NCBI GenBank assembly: GCA_963573315.1
Contig: OY752142.1
Span: 372,001-436,000, forward strand
Direction of reading: 5' to 3'
Origin: Entomortierella parvispora
Taxonomy: Eukaryota; Mortierellomycota; Mortierellomycetes; Mortierellales; Mortierellaceae
DNA: 64,000 nt
The position numbers and the translations under genes were made by a program. Every line of letters begins with the position of its first letter. The first letter of the stretch is position 1. The notes under the pieces are model-generated. The model saw nothing but the letters and a program-made list of their open reading frames with translations, was not told the DNA's origin and did no database searches. Shown one piece after another: positions 1-8,884 of the stretch.

Positions 1-809
1 CACCATGGTCGAACCGTGTTGATTGGTGATGGTAAAAGTTCATTTTCTCTATGGTTACTCCTAATTGAACACAAAGGCCCAAGGGGGGAATACTATCTAC
101 GATCGCTCTCTCTGTCTCTTAGCTAATCATCCTGTTATTCAAAATAATAGCTTGCCACAAGATGCTCCCAAGTGCTGGTCAGGGCGCCATCAATGCCATG
201 CAAGACGCAACTATCCTGGCCAACTGCATCAACGATCTGAAATCCCTCCACCTCAAGAATATTGACGCTGCGCTGACGGACTATCAGTCTCAACGGTAAG
301 TGCCTGCCTGCAGGAGAGGTCTGTGCTCTTTTCCCTCATTTTTTTTTTTTTTGTCGGGGGATTTTCCCTTGCATGCAATTTTCAGTTTTTTTGGTCGGGG
401 GATTTTTTTTTTGGTTTTGTGCCCTCGCCACGCGTGTCCAGACCCAGCTCCAAGGTGTGCTCGGGGCATGTTTTTTCTTGTAGCTCCATCTTTCCTTCCC
501 TCTCACTCGCCTTATTCTTTCTCCACGCGTCTCCCACTACGTTTTAATAGCTATGTCTACGCAAAAGCACAATTCGAGACTAGCAAAAGGTTCGCTGTCA
601 TCATGTCGGGTCAAACTTGGACCGAAGCCGTGATCCGGAAACTGGTTCTCAGTTATCTCCCAAAGTCCTTGAACCAGAGGCGACAAGACAAAACTTGTGC
701 TTACCGACCGCAATTGAACTTCATACAGCCAGTGCCCGACCGAGGAGTGATCCCTGTTCTGCCACAAGTGCCATCCAAGCGATACTCGGTGGATGCTAAT
801 GCTTTGTAG
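1..809 (+). CDS. FAD-dependent aromatic-type monooxygenase, C-terminal part (5' end outside window)
   Basis: Three exons splice cleanly: 1..31, 151..295 and 551..809 (435 nt, 145 codons, stop TAG). The first exon encodes HHGRTVLIGD and continues across the intron into ACHKMLPSAGQGAINAMQDA. This is the GD motif of class A flavoprotein hydroxylases (phenol/kynurenine/salicylate-type monooxygenases), which contacts the FAD ribityl chain, followed by the conserved helix with NAMQDA. The last exon is the C-terminal domain (QTWTE, YLPKSL, YRPQ). Such enzymes hydroxylate aromatic or polyketide substrates with NAD(P)H and O2; the substrate cannot be read from the tail. Both introns have consensus ends (gtaaaa..tag, gtaagt..tag). 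The second intron is T-rich and open in several frames, so longer frames across it are artefacts. Only about the last third of the protein is in the window. Confidence 0.85.
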
Positions 810-933
810 ACGGAATAATTAGGCGCCCTGTTTTCAAAGATCTTCTGTAATATTGGGGTTCAGTCTACGAGTATATTATGGTGACTGGATATATGATAAT
901 ATATATAATGTTCGTCTGCTCTATCGATTGTGC

Positions 934-2946
934 CTACGCATTGTTCTGGTCAAAGGTTGTCTGCTGCGTCATGGAGTTTGACCGGTGATGGACGTCCTCA
1001 GCGGTCGTGTTAGTAGATCTGGCCGACACCAAGGCTGTATCTTGTTGTGGCTGTACCCCGTAGGCAGGTTGCTGCTGCTCCTGTCTCCGCCTCTCCATCA
1101 TTTCGTTGTAATCCCTCCACTGTCGTGCCACCACTTTTTGGTTGTATATTGGTCCTTCTGGTCGAGGGAACCGTACTGGGATCATGCATTTCCATCCCTT
1201 GCCCATAGCCTGCTCCCAGTTTTCTTTAAATCCGAGGTCGTACAGTCGTTCATTGCCTTGGTTGACGTCGCCATCGCTGGTCTTCCATCCTCTACGAACA
1301 CAGGGCAGCATGCCCTCAGTCCGAGGTGTATCGTGGTCCTCGATCGTCGTCCTGTTCAGCATAATCAGTCGAACATGGGTGATTGTGAAAACAACTAGAG
1401 TGATACCAAAGACGCCAGAAACGACCATGCCAATGACCTGGAATTGATGAGTCCACGTCTAGGGTATGAAGGCAGGAGGGTGTAAGTTTGGCTGTGTTTG
1501 CTCGCCAATTCATTGTTCGCGTCTTGGCTGTTTTGTACCTCGTCAGGAAGCTTTTGATAAAGTGACGCCAAGGAGATTAGGATATAGAGACAATGGATGG
1601 CAGTGTAAAAGACGAACAAACAAAAGAACTTGTAGTTGTCTTGGCCGACACAGTTGAGGACCCAAGGGCAGTGACTGCATTGACAGAGAGTAAAACATAA
1701 GACGTTGATCGCAACAGTGAGTCTCCTGTCCTCGCACATATGTAGACAGACATCTGCTGCGAACTCTCATCTCGAACACTTACTGATCCATCCGCAACAC
1801 GCATCTCCTGCAGACACGGCAATGGTGAGCTCGCTCCGGTTTAACTAATCAGTGACAGAAAAGAGTCACCAGTTCAGTACCAGTTCTCTCAAAAAAGTAA
1901 AATTAATCATCATCCCTGTTGCGTTTGTAGGACTGTCTCCATGCATTACCATGCTGACACTTGCTGCACCAGAGAGGGTGTCCCTGAACCGACGGATCTT
2001 CCGAGACATGAATATAACCCGATCGATTGCTGGTCTGTGCTCCTGGTATCAAGACGGTTACAGAACTCGATCCAATGGAACCGTCCTTTTGCATTTTCTG
2101 GTCGTGAATGGTGTGCACCAGCGCAGGCTGTTGGGTTCCGGGCTGTTGCAGCGCCTCAGTTGAGCCATCTATACTTTGATTCTGAGGCTGAGATTGTAAT
2201 GGAGGTTGTGGCTGTTGCTGCTGTTGATTCGATAATGATGGAGCCGGTTGATGCTAGACCGGAAGACAAACAGACAAAATGAAAGAAGACGGTAGAAGCA
2301 AGTGGGTGCCAGTCAGTCCACGGACCATCGACAAAACAAGGTGACGAGATTGCAGTGACATCATTTTTGATATTTCGATCGATCGCCCCCTCCGCTCAGA
2401 TGCGGTCATCCCAGGTTCGAGGTAGGTTCAAGCGCACATACCTCGGCTGTCACTTGTCCTGGATCCGTAAGGATGACCATTGCATACGCCCATAACATCA
2501 GGATGAACGTGATGTGATATATGACAAGCAGGATAACTATTCAGGAGGAGACAGAATGGGACTCCCTGTCAGTCAAGCCAACACCAGAGACAACAAAGAC
2601 AATAAATTCCCCAGGCGTGACCCAAGGACGACATCATGATAGACGCAATCACAGGTGTCAGTCATTCAAAAAAAACAGGCAGGGGCTAATGCTTAACGGG
2701 GCTGTTGCATTACCTCCTAGGACCACGCGGTCGTCACGCAAAAGTCGCACTGTAAAGAGAGACTGCATTAGTTGCATGGTCCACTGGAAGCAGGCGCTAC
2801 TTCAGTGCGAGAAATGTCGGCCTACCGCCCAGGGTCACGACATAGATGTAGTAACCGACTCCAATGAGAATAAGGTAAAAAGCGACCGGGAAGGCAGCAA
2901 AAGCCAAGGGAATCGGCTTCCCTGACCTTGTGTGTGCCTGTCTCAT
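934..2946 (-). CDS. DHHC-type protein S-acyltransferase (palmitoyltransferase), seven exons
   Basis: Exons on the minus strand are 2826..2946, 2714..2749, 2442..2536, 1950..2253, 1784..1844, 1539..1674 and 934..1437. They sum to 1257 nt (418 aa) with consistent phases. Order of parts: TM1 in exon 1; TM2 ending in TDPG; a Q-rich linker (QQQQQPQPP); the Cys-rich domain CSKCQHVKPERAHHC..CRRCVLRMDHHCPW; TM3; TM4; then the TTxE motif (NRTTIE) and a PaCCT-like stretch (YDLGFKENWEQAMG). The DHHC Cys is the acyl carrier, and the motif is split by an intron after the CA of the first His codon. Family role: thioester palmitoylation of membrane proteins at Golgi, vacuole or plasma membrane (fungal PFA/SWF1/AKR1 group). 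TDPG and TTxE are typical. An in-frame ATG lies upstream at 3114 and would add a signal-like stretch; I prefer 2946 because it directly precedes the basic MRQAHTRSGK and TM1. Confidence 0.9.
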
Positions 2947-3323
2947 TAGTATGGATGGGGTAACAGAAGGAGACTGACTCTCCTGCGGAGGATGGGAGTG
3001 CAGGGAGAACAATACGGCGGGTGCTGATGAGAAAGGGGGAGGACGAGTGTGGATGGAGAAGGAAGCAGTTGTCTGGAATGGAAGAAGGAAAAGACAAAAG
3101 ACGAGGAGATGCATGTAACCGCAGAATAATGAGAACAGACCGTGAAAAAATAATTTGCGTTTGAGGAGGAACTCTCTTATTGGAAAGAAGCTAGGCCTTT
3201 ATTCTTCACACATCGAGTGCTAGTTAGGCAACGTGCGCCGGCCACGTTTATTGTGAAGAAACGAATTGGCGATGTTGATTATGGATAATGGATGCTGAAT
3301 CCACGCCACATTTGCTTGCCCAT
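2947..3323. other. Intergenic between two minus-strand genes
   Basis: This is the 5' flank of the DHHC gene and the 3' flank of the next gene. A further in-frame ATG for the DHHC gene sits at 3114 and would extend it with a hydrophobic leader. The rest has short AT-rich and homopolymer runs; no RNA gene or mobile element was seen. Confidence 0.5.
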
Positions 3324-5226
3324 TCATTTACTAGGCCTCCTCTGCTTCTGCTTTTTTTTCGGGGTGAAGATCACTGGCGTTTCCTCTTTTCGAATGTTCG
3401 CCTTCCCAGTCATATTCTGCATGATCTTCTGGTTCAGTACTCTTCGATGTCCCTTCATGATGATATAGGCAAATGCTGAGTTGTGTTGCTAGATACAGAG
3501 TACAAAATAGACGGACTCATAAGTATTGATAGAGCGCACCGTGAGCATAGAACAACGAAAAGTTAACGGCTTACCCCTATTCGTAGCAGGGCAGACAGGC
3601 TCCCCCCTTCGAGGAACTCGGCAATATCGTTGGCACTCCTGGGTAGCTCAATCATCTTTTCTCCCACGGCGCCCACACCAAAGATTCCAGGTTCAATCTT
3701 GCGCACAGCATATACCAAGGCTCTGGGGCCGACCATGTCGAGTATCATTGGTGAGGGTCGCGGAAATCCGGGATCCATGTACTGCGACAACTTATTCATG
3801 ATAGAGGCATTTATCCGAATATTTTTGCGCAACTGAGTTTGAAGAGCTTCAGCTGAAGCTGCTTCTGACTTCACTTCCCAAGCAGCAATCTCAATAGGCT
3901 TGCACCCTTGAAAGCAGAGTTGGTGCATTATGTCGATCTTGCGGCCTCTGACATATGAGTCTGTTCCACCAAACTCATTCTCGACCAACGTCCTGTTGTC
4001 CCTTGTTGCAGATGAGCCAAGCTCTCCTATGCGAACTACCAGATCATGATCATACAAGATCCTGGCAATACCTCTCCATACAAAGACATCTTCGTGTTCA
4101 GAAGTCTTTGTAATGGGTTGCATCAAGATGATCTCTTCACAGCTATTTAACATTTAAATAACAATAGAAAAAGTCAGTATTATAATAATAGCTGTAAAAG
4201 AATTATGGTCAGCTACAACTCAAAACAAGGGACACCCAAAGAGAGTCATACATGAAGGCCATTATATGCATAATTTTGAGCTTCTCAATGTTGGCATCCT
4301 CTTCTTTTGCTTGCCAGCAACCATTATCGTATTCCTCCTCCAAGTCGATTCGCTGGCGAATGCAAGAGCGTTGCAATGCTCGAAGTTCTTTTATAGTTCC
4401 ATGGCCCAGCTCCCGCATGAAATCCTTATATATCGCGCGTTGAAGTCCTGACACACTGAAAAGATCATTGTCCAGACACTGTTTGATCACATCAGGAGAG
4501 ACTGTGCAATGCAATTGTATTTCCGGATCCATGGTATTGACAATACCACTCAGAGCAACACTTTCAAGAAAACAAAATATAGTATTAGCCACTTTTAAAA
4601 ACTCCATCATGACGAACTGTTAGGGCACTTCGAAAAACTTACAGGCAATTCTTCTGCTCTATCTTGCCACATGTATCCCAGTTGTCTACGATGTTTTGGC
4701 GAAGTTATATAGATCCCTCGTGGTGCGCGTCGAAAACGGTACCGGTCCATTGATTGCTGTGGGAGGGTGACCATGCTTAAATAAAAATGGACGGGGTATC
4801 AGTATCAGATTGTGGAAATGGGATACCATGTGTCAGGAAGAGGCTCAAAATGAAGACTGATGCTGGTGTCACAAACCTTTTCATAAAGAATCATGACAAG
4901 GCGAGCGAAGGGGGTGCAACTTGCTACCATGGCCAGTTCTGCTGGCAAGGTTTCATCATCATCATGACTCTCATTGTCCACAATGGATTGGCTTGGAGAT
5001 GGGTCCTCAATTGGCGATGATTTCTAAAAGAAGTAAAATCATAACTGTCAATCAAAAAGATGTATCAATCGAGAAACGAGACTTTGATTACCTTCTTGGA
5101 TTCAATAGTAGGCGACAAATCCGGCATAGGTGTGGGGCTTCCAGCTACCCCACGCGATGACAATGATGTTGTAGGCAGCGCCATGGCTGAAGCATCCCTA
5201 CTTACTGTTGATCTGGCACTCACCAT
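3324..5226 (-). CDS. Unrecognised multi-exon protein with a possible PD-(D/E)XK nuclease-like core
   Basis: Model, minus strand: 5092..5226, 4877..5023, 4643..4756, 4252..4616, 3575..4142 and 3324..3488 (1494 nt, 497 aa, phases consistent). The N-terminus is low-complexity and Ser/Pro-rich with an acidic stretch; a central helical part follows. The fifth exon carries RGRKIDIMHQ, then IEIAAWEVKSE, then QLRKNIRINASI. A D followed some 20 residues later by E-x-K on a hydrophobic strand, plus a basic helix, is the layout of PD-(D/E)XK (restriction-endonuclease fold) enzymes. This is motif-level inference only. The C-terminal exon ends in a basic tail (TPKKKQKQRRPSK), a possible nuclear localisation signal. 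Odd: the interval 4617..4642 has GT-AG ends but is only 26 bp, too short for a normal intron, so that junction or an indel there needs correction. The 5' end could extend to an ATG at 5354 or to the frame at 5403-5789. Confidence 0.6.
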
Positions 5227-5402
5227 AACTACGATATGATGAAATAAACGCGTTAAAACGATACAGAGTTATCGTCTTCGATCCGTTGCTGAAGCGATTC
5301 CATACCACGTCGAGGGGAGTCCTGATCATCAATTTTCTTCTTGTTCTTCGACATATACAAACACATAATTAGGGTTAGTCGAGTTCTAGATAATACTGTA
5401 CC

Positions 5403-5789
5403 TCAGTTCATAATTAGCTTCGGTGGCATTTTCGATACGCTTACTATATCACTTAAAAGTTGCTCCTGAAGTGCACCTTGAACAACACGGTGTTCAAACC
5501 CTTTCATAGCTCTCCGGTTGAGTATCCCTTCAGCATTGTTCGTGGCAATGTGGACGTTTTGTTCCAAAGAGTAGAACACCGCTAGAGATCTTGCGAATCC
5601 CGATACGTCTCTGAATGTTTTTAAATTGGAGATCCTGGCAAGTCCTTCCAGGAACTCTTCCTTCTTTTGGCCCGATAGAAGAAATTTCGTGAGGTCCCAA
5701 TCCGCAACCGCTGTGTCACGAAAGTAAGTGACGACGTCGACAGTTGAAGGGATATATTTCGTATCGCCAAGATATGTAGGGCACCTCAT
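5403..5789 (-). CDS. Unrecognised open frame, possibly a 5' exon of the preceding nuclease-like gene
   Basis: A 128-codon frame with an ATG at 5789 encodes a soluble, helical protein containing DLTKFLLSGQKKEEFLEGLA and RRAMKGFEHRVVQGALQ. I do not recognise the family. It lies 177 bp upstream of the best start of the gene at 3324-5226 on the same strand. A donor (gtaagc) near its 3' end could splice to an acceptor (gatcag) near 5329, giving a short tail ending at a TAA. A splice that continues in frame into the downstream gene was not found. It is therefore either a separate small gene or a 5' exon with a junction I could not resolve. Confidence 0.35.
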   Translation of the reverse strand: MRCPTYLGDTKYIPSTVDVVTYFRDTAVADWDLTKFLLSGQKKEEFLEGLARISNLKTFRDVSGFARSLAVFYSLEQNVHIATNNAEGILNRRAMKGFEHRVVQGALQEQLLSDIVSVSKMPPKLIMN

Positions 5790-5926
5790 AGCAGAATAGA
5801 GCTAGCAACAAGAAACGAGTCTGAGATTTTAAATAATCACATGTGCTGTACATCACATCGCGTCTGATGAAGGAGGAAATAAAAAAGTGCATCCGCCAAA
5901 ATGGGCAGACAATGCAACGATACTTC

Positions 5927-6352
5927 ACCTTGACGCATCCGCCAAATGGGTCGACAATGCACCTGGTGGTCATCTCTTCCCGCCAAATGGGCAGACGAAA
6001 GAGTATGGGGATAGGAGATTGCGGTCTCCACGACACCCCCACTAAGATCCACCAAAACAAATTCAATAACACCAATACTGCACCTTGACGCATCCGCCAA
6101 ATGGGCGACAATGCACCTGTGGTCATCTCTTCCCGCCAAATGGGCAGACGAAAGAGTATGGGGATAGGAGACTGCAGTCTCCATGACACCCCCACTAAGA
6201 TCCACCAGATACTGTACCTTGATGCGTTTGGCAAATTAATTGTCAATGCACCTGTGGTCATCTCTTACCGCCAAATGGGCAGACGAAAGAGTATGAGGAT
6301 AGGAGGCTGTATTCTCCACGACACCCCCACTGAGATCCACGAAACGAAGTAC
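5927..6352. repeat. Three tandem copies of a ~135-155 bp unit
   Basis: Units begin near 5927, 6081 and 6215, each starting with a CCTTGA(C/T)GC segment. Each contains CGCCAAATGGGC motifs and a block reading AAGAGTATG(G/A)GGATAGGAG, then CACGACACCCCCACT(A/G)AGATCCAC. Copy 1 is longer because of an inserted stretch (about 6056-6080). A partial unit (GCATCCGCCAAAATGGGCAG) precedes at 5889. The motif CGCCAAATGGGC recurs several times. Open frames in this stretch are products of the repetition and not genes. Confidence 0.85.
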
Positions 6353-6834
6353 ACTGCAACTTTCATGCATGTTGCATGTTGCATGTGTCTTCATTTCAAA
6401 ACGAAGATTAAAAACGGTGGCGGAGTGATTGTGGCGGGAGAACAAAAAAAACTCTTGCCTTAGTTAGGATTAAGATTCAAGATGATAATGAGTGCAGTAG
6501 CTGCCTCGACGGCTGGGTGCTGATGTGAAGATGATGAGGGTGGGGAAGGATGATTGCGGTGACATGAAGGGGCAACAAGGATGACACGAAAAACAGACGG
6601 TCACCTGACTTCACTGACGCGAGTTGCAACTTACAACTTGCATGACCTACATTGCTGATTTTTGTTTTCCATCTCACATTACTCATCAACCTCCATTTCC
6701 CTTTTATCATCTGCTTCTGAAGGTTTATGCCACGCTTCATGCGCCTCAATTGATTATTCCTGCTAGTAGTGACCCTTGTCGTTAATCAAACGTCGCCATT
6801 AAACTCCAGTCAGCCACCAACTTCTCTCTACACC
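6353..6834. other. Intergenic
   Basis: It holds a short ATGTTGCATGTTGCATGTG repetition at about 6366-6386 and otherwise mixed sequence. No gene, RNA or terminal repeat was recognised. Confidence 0.4.
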
Positions 6835-8420
6835 ATGGGTTGCCTCTCATTCTGGCGCTTAGTGTCAGCAAAAGAAGAGGATTTTACTGAAAACCACCTG
6901 ACCGAAATAGTTCTCTTCGCGCCCTCAGTGGACCAAACAACAAACACAGAGTGGACATGTAAGACTCCTTCTATTCCACGATCCGTTACGCGTACGCAAA
7001 CTATACCAACCTCGAAGTCGCCCGTGCCGTCGTTCTGAAGAATCTAAAGCCACGCATCAAAGACTAAGCCACGGCAGTCTTCTACTTTGATGGCAGTCCG
7101 TGTGAGGAAAAACCTTTGACTCAAACGTCGACAACAGGATATCAGAAGCAAAGCCATCGATTCAGCAGGCAGCAAAGTCACAATCTTTACTCAACGAATC
7201 GCCAGTGACTCCCGGATTAGAAAGCGAGACTTTGACAACATCCAAAAGCAACTCGCCAAAACGTTTCGATGGGCCCCAGCAGCACAGGACGTGTTGATTT
7301 TCTTTCTGAGAAAAAACGAATGGACCATGGTGCCCTTTGAAAAAGAGGCAGACGTCAAAATTGCCATTGATACCATCGATGGGGACATTGTGATCAGTGG
7401 ATACTCCGATCTCTTCATCTACCAGAATATCACCATGCTTTGGCAACCAACCCGACACGGCGGCTTTATTGAGTACAAGAAAGCAAATGTACTGTCCGCT
7501 CTTGGACTTCAGTCTACAGAGCAACTCAGCACATTGGGATTGGTTTCCACGAACGACTACGGTCACAGTGTTTATGGTCTCGGGTATGAGACCAATTCCA
7601 AAGTCATAAAGGGTATTGAGGCGACATGATCAGATGGTTCTGGTATGTGCTATAGCATGGACGAAGTTATTTTGTACTAACTATACTCTTCCGATTGGTA
7701 GTCCAAGATGTCCCAACCCTGGTGGCAGAATATCTAGCGGACAAACGTGTTGCGATCAAAAAACAAGGAAGCCATCACTTTTGGTGCCAGCATCAAGGAC
7801 TTCGTCCGTCTGTCGCAAACCGCCATCACCTCTGGACCAAGAGCTAGCCCAGATTCTGTCGAACTTGATGCTATATTGGAGACCGTCAAGAATGAATATG
7901 AGAACGCGTGCAGCATACTTTCAAAGCGCACACAAGAACGTTTGGCTTCGAAGCTTGAAGCAAAAAGGTACATCAAGCTAAACATTTTTGAATATAGGTA
8001 TTCGTCTCTGCTTTATCAATAGCGCCGCATACCAGAATCCTCCCCGCCGACATCGCGCTTCTCAAATATTCATCCGGTACAGAACCAACGACAGACCGTC
8101 CCCCAAGGGTGACAAGGGTGTAAAGTCAGAAGCTCCTCCTCGTCCTCGATATTCGGTAAAGACCAGAACCAATCCAATTACGCATGACCCACCAGACGCT
8201 GTGATACGTTACAAATGGAAGGAATGGAAAAAACCACCTGCAGGCGACTCAGAGAAGGCCATCGAGCCGAAATCAAAGCCAAACAAACGGTCTACAAAGA
8301 AAAAGACGAAGAAGGCCGAAGGGAACCTACGATGCCTGTGGAATCTATGAACAAAGGGCAGCTATTACCGTTGGTGCATTAAAGGCGAATAGGTGGACGG
8401 AGGGTCATGACCCTGTAGAG
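6835..8420 (+). pseudogene. XPG/FEN1-like nuclease family member, inactivated
   Basis: Starts at an ATG (MGCLSFW), in the position of the MG(C/I)xG..W start of XPG-N proteins. Fragments in order: TIRYAYANLEVARAVVLKNL; an in-frame TAA; then TAVFYFDGSPCEEK, matching the XPG-N strand with its metal-binding Asp. Next, 7290-7620 reads EKEADVKIAI..GDIVISGYSDLFIY, the XPG-I layout (EAD.. and ..D-D). A further piece at 7700-7970 contains a frameshift in an A-run near 7760, and a basic Pro-rich tail lies at 8050-8345. Structure-specific 5' nucleases of this type cut flap DNA using an acidic metal cluster. The reading frame is interrupted by at least one stop and two shifts, and it ends early at about 8380. 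The match to a long fungal XPG-like family is from memory of its pattern. Confidence 0.6.
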
Positions 8421-8884
8421 AAGAGGGATCAAGGTTCGGTGCCACTCTTTGCAGATACGAACACACACAGCCAGATCCGAAAGATCTAGATGATTAGCAA
8501 TGGCCAGGCATATCTCTGGAAGTCCATCAATTGAAAATAACGGAAATCGAGAGAAAAGACTGAATTGATACAGAAAAAAAAAAGTTTGGTGCGCGGAACG
8601 AGGACGGCCAAAAGGTCAACAGAAGACATTCAAAAGACAAACACAGACTGTGCAATGATGCTCAGGCAAGGCCACATCAACGAAGATGGCTTAAGGATGA
8701 TGATCGCCTTTGGTCTGATCGGATAACACACCCCCGACTGGGAATTCTCAAGTTCAGCATACAGCCGTTTTATTATAACCAAGAAATATTAGGAAATATT
8801 GGTCTAGAAATGAAAAGAAAGAAGAAACAATTCTCATGGGCAAGGTGTTTTTGTGCGCACTAGTATGAGAAGCAACGCGAATGT
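8421..8884. other. Intergenic, 3' flanks of two converging loci
   Basis: Between the end of the XPG-like pseudogene and the stop codon of the secreted protein on the opposite strand. A 10-bp A-run lies at about 8574-8583. No gene seen. Confidence 0.4.

Noticed and set aside
65-265. 66-codon plus frame at the left edge
   Set aside because: It overlaps the second exon of the monooxygenase in a different frame and lacks a proper ATG; the spliced frame explains the DNA.
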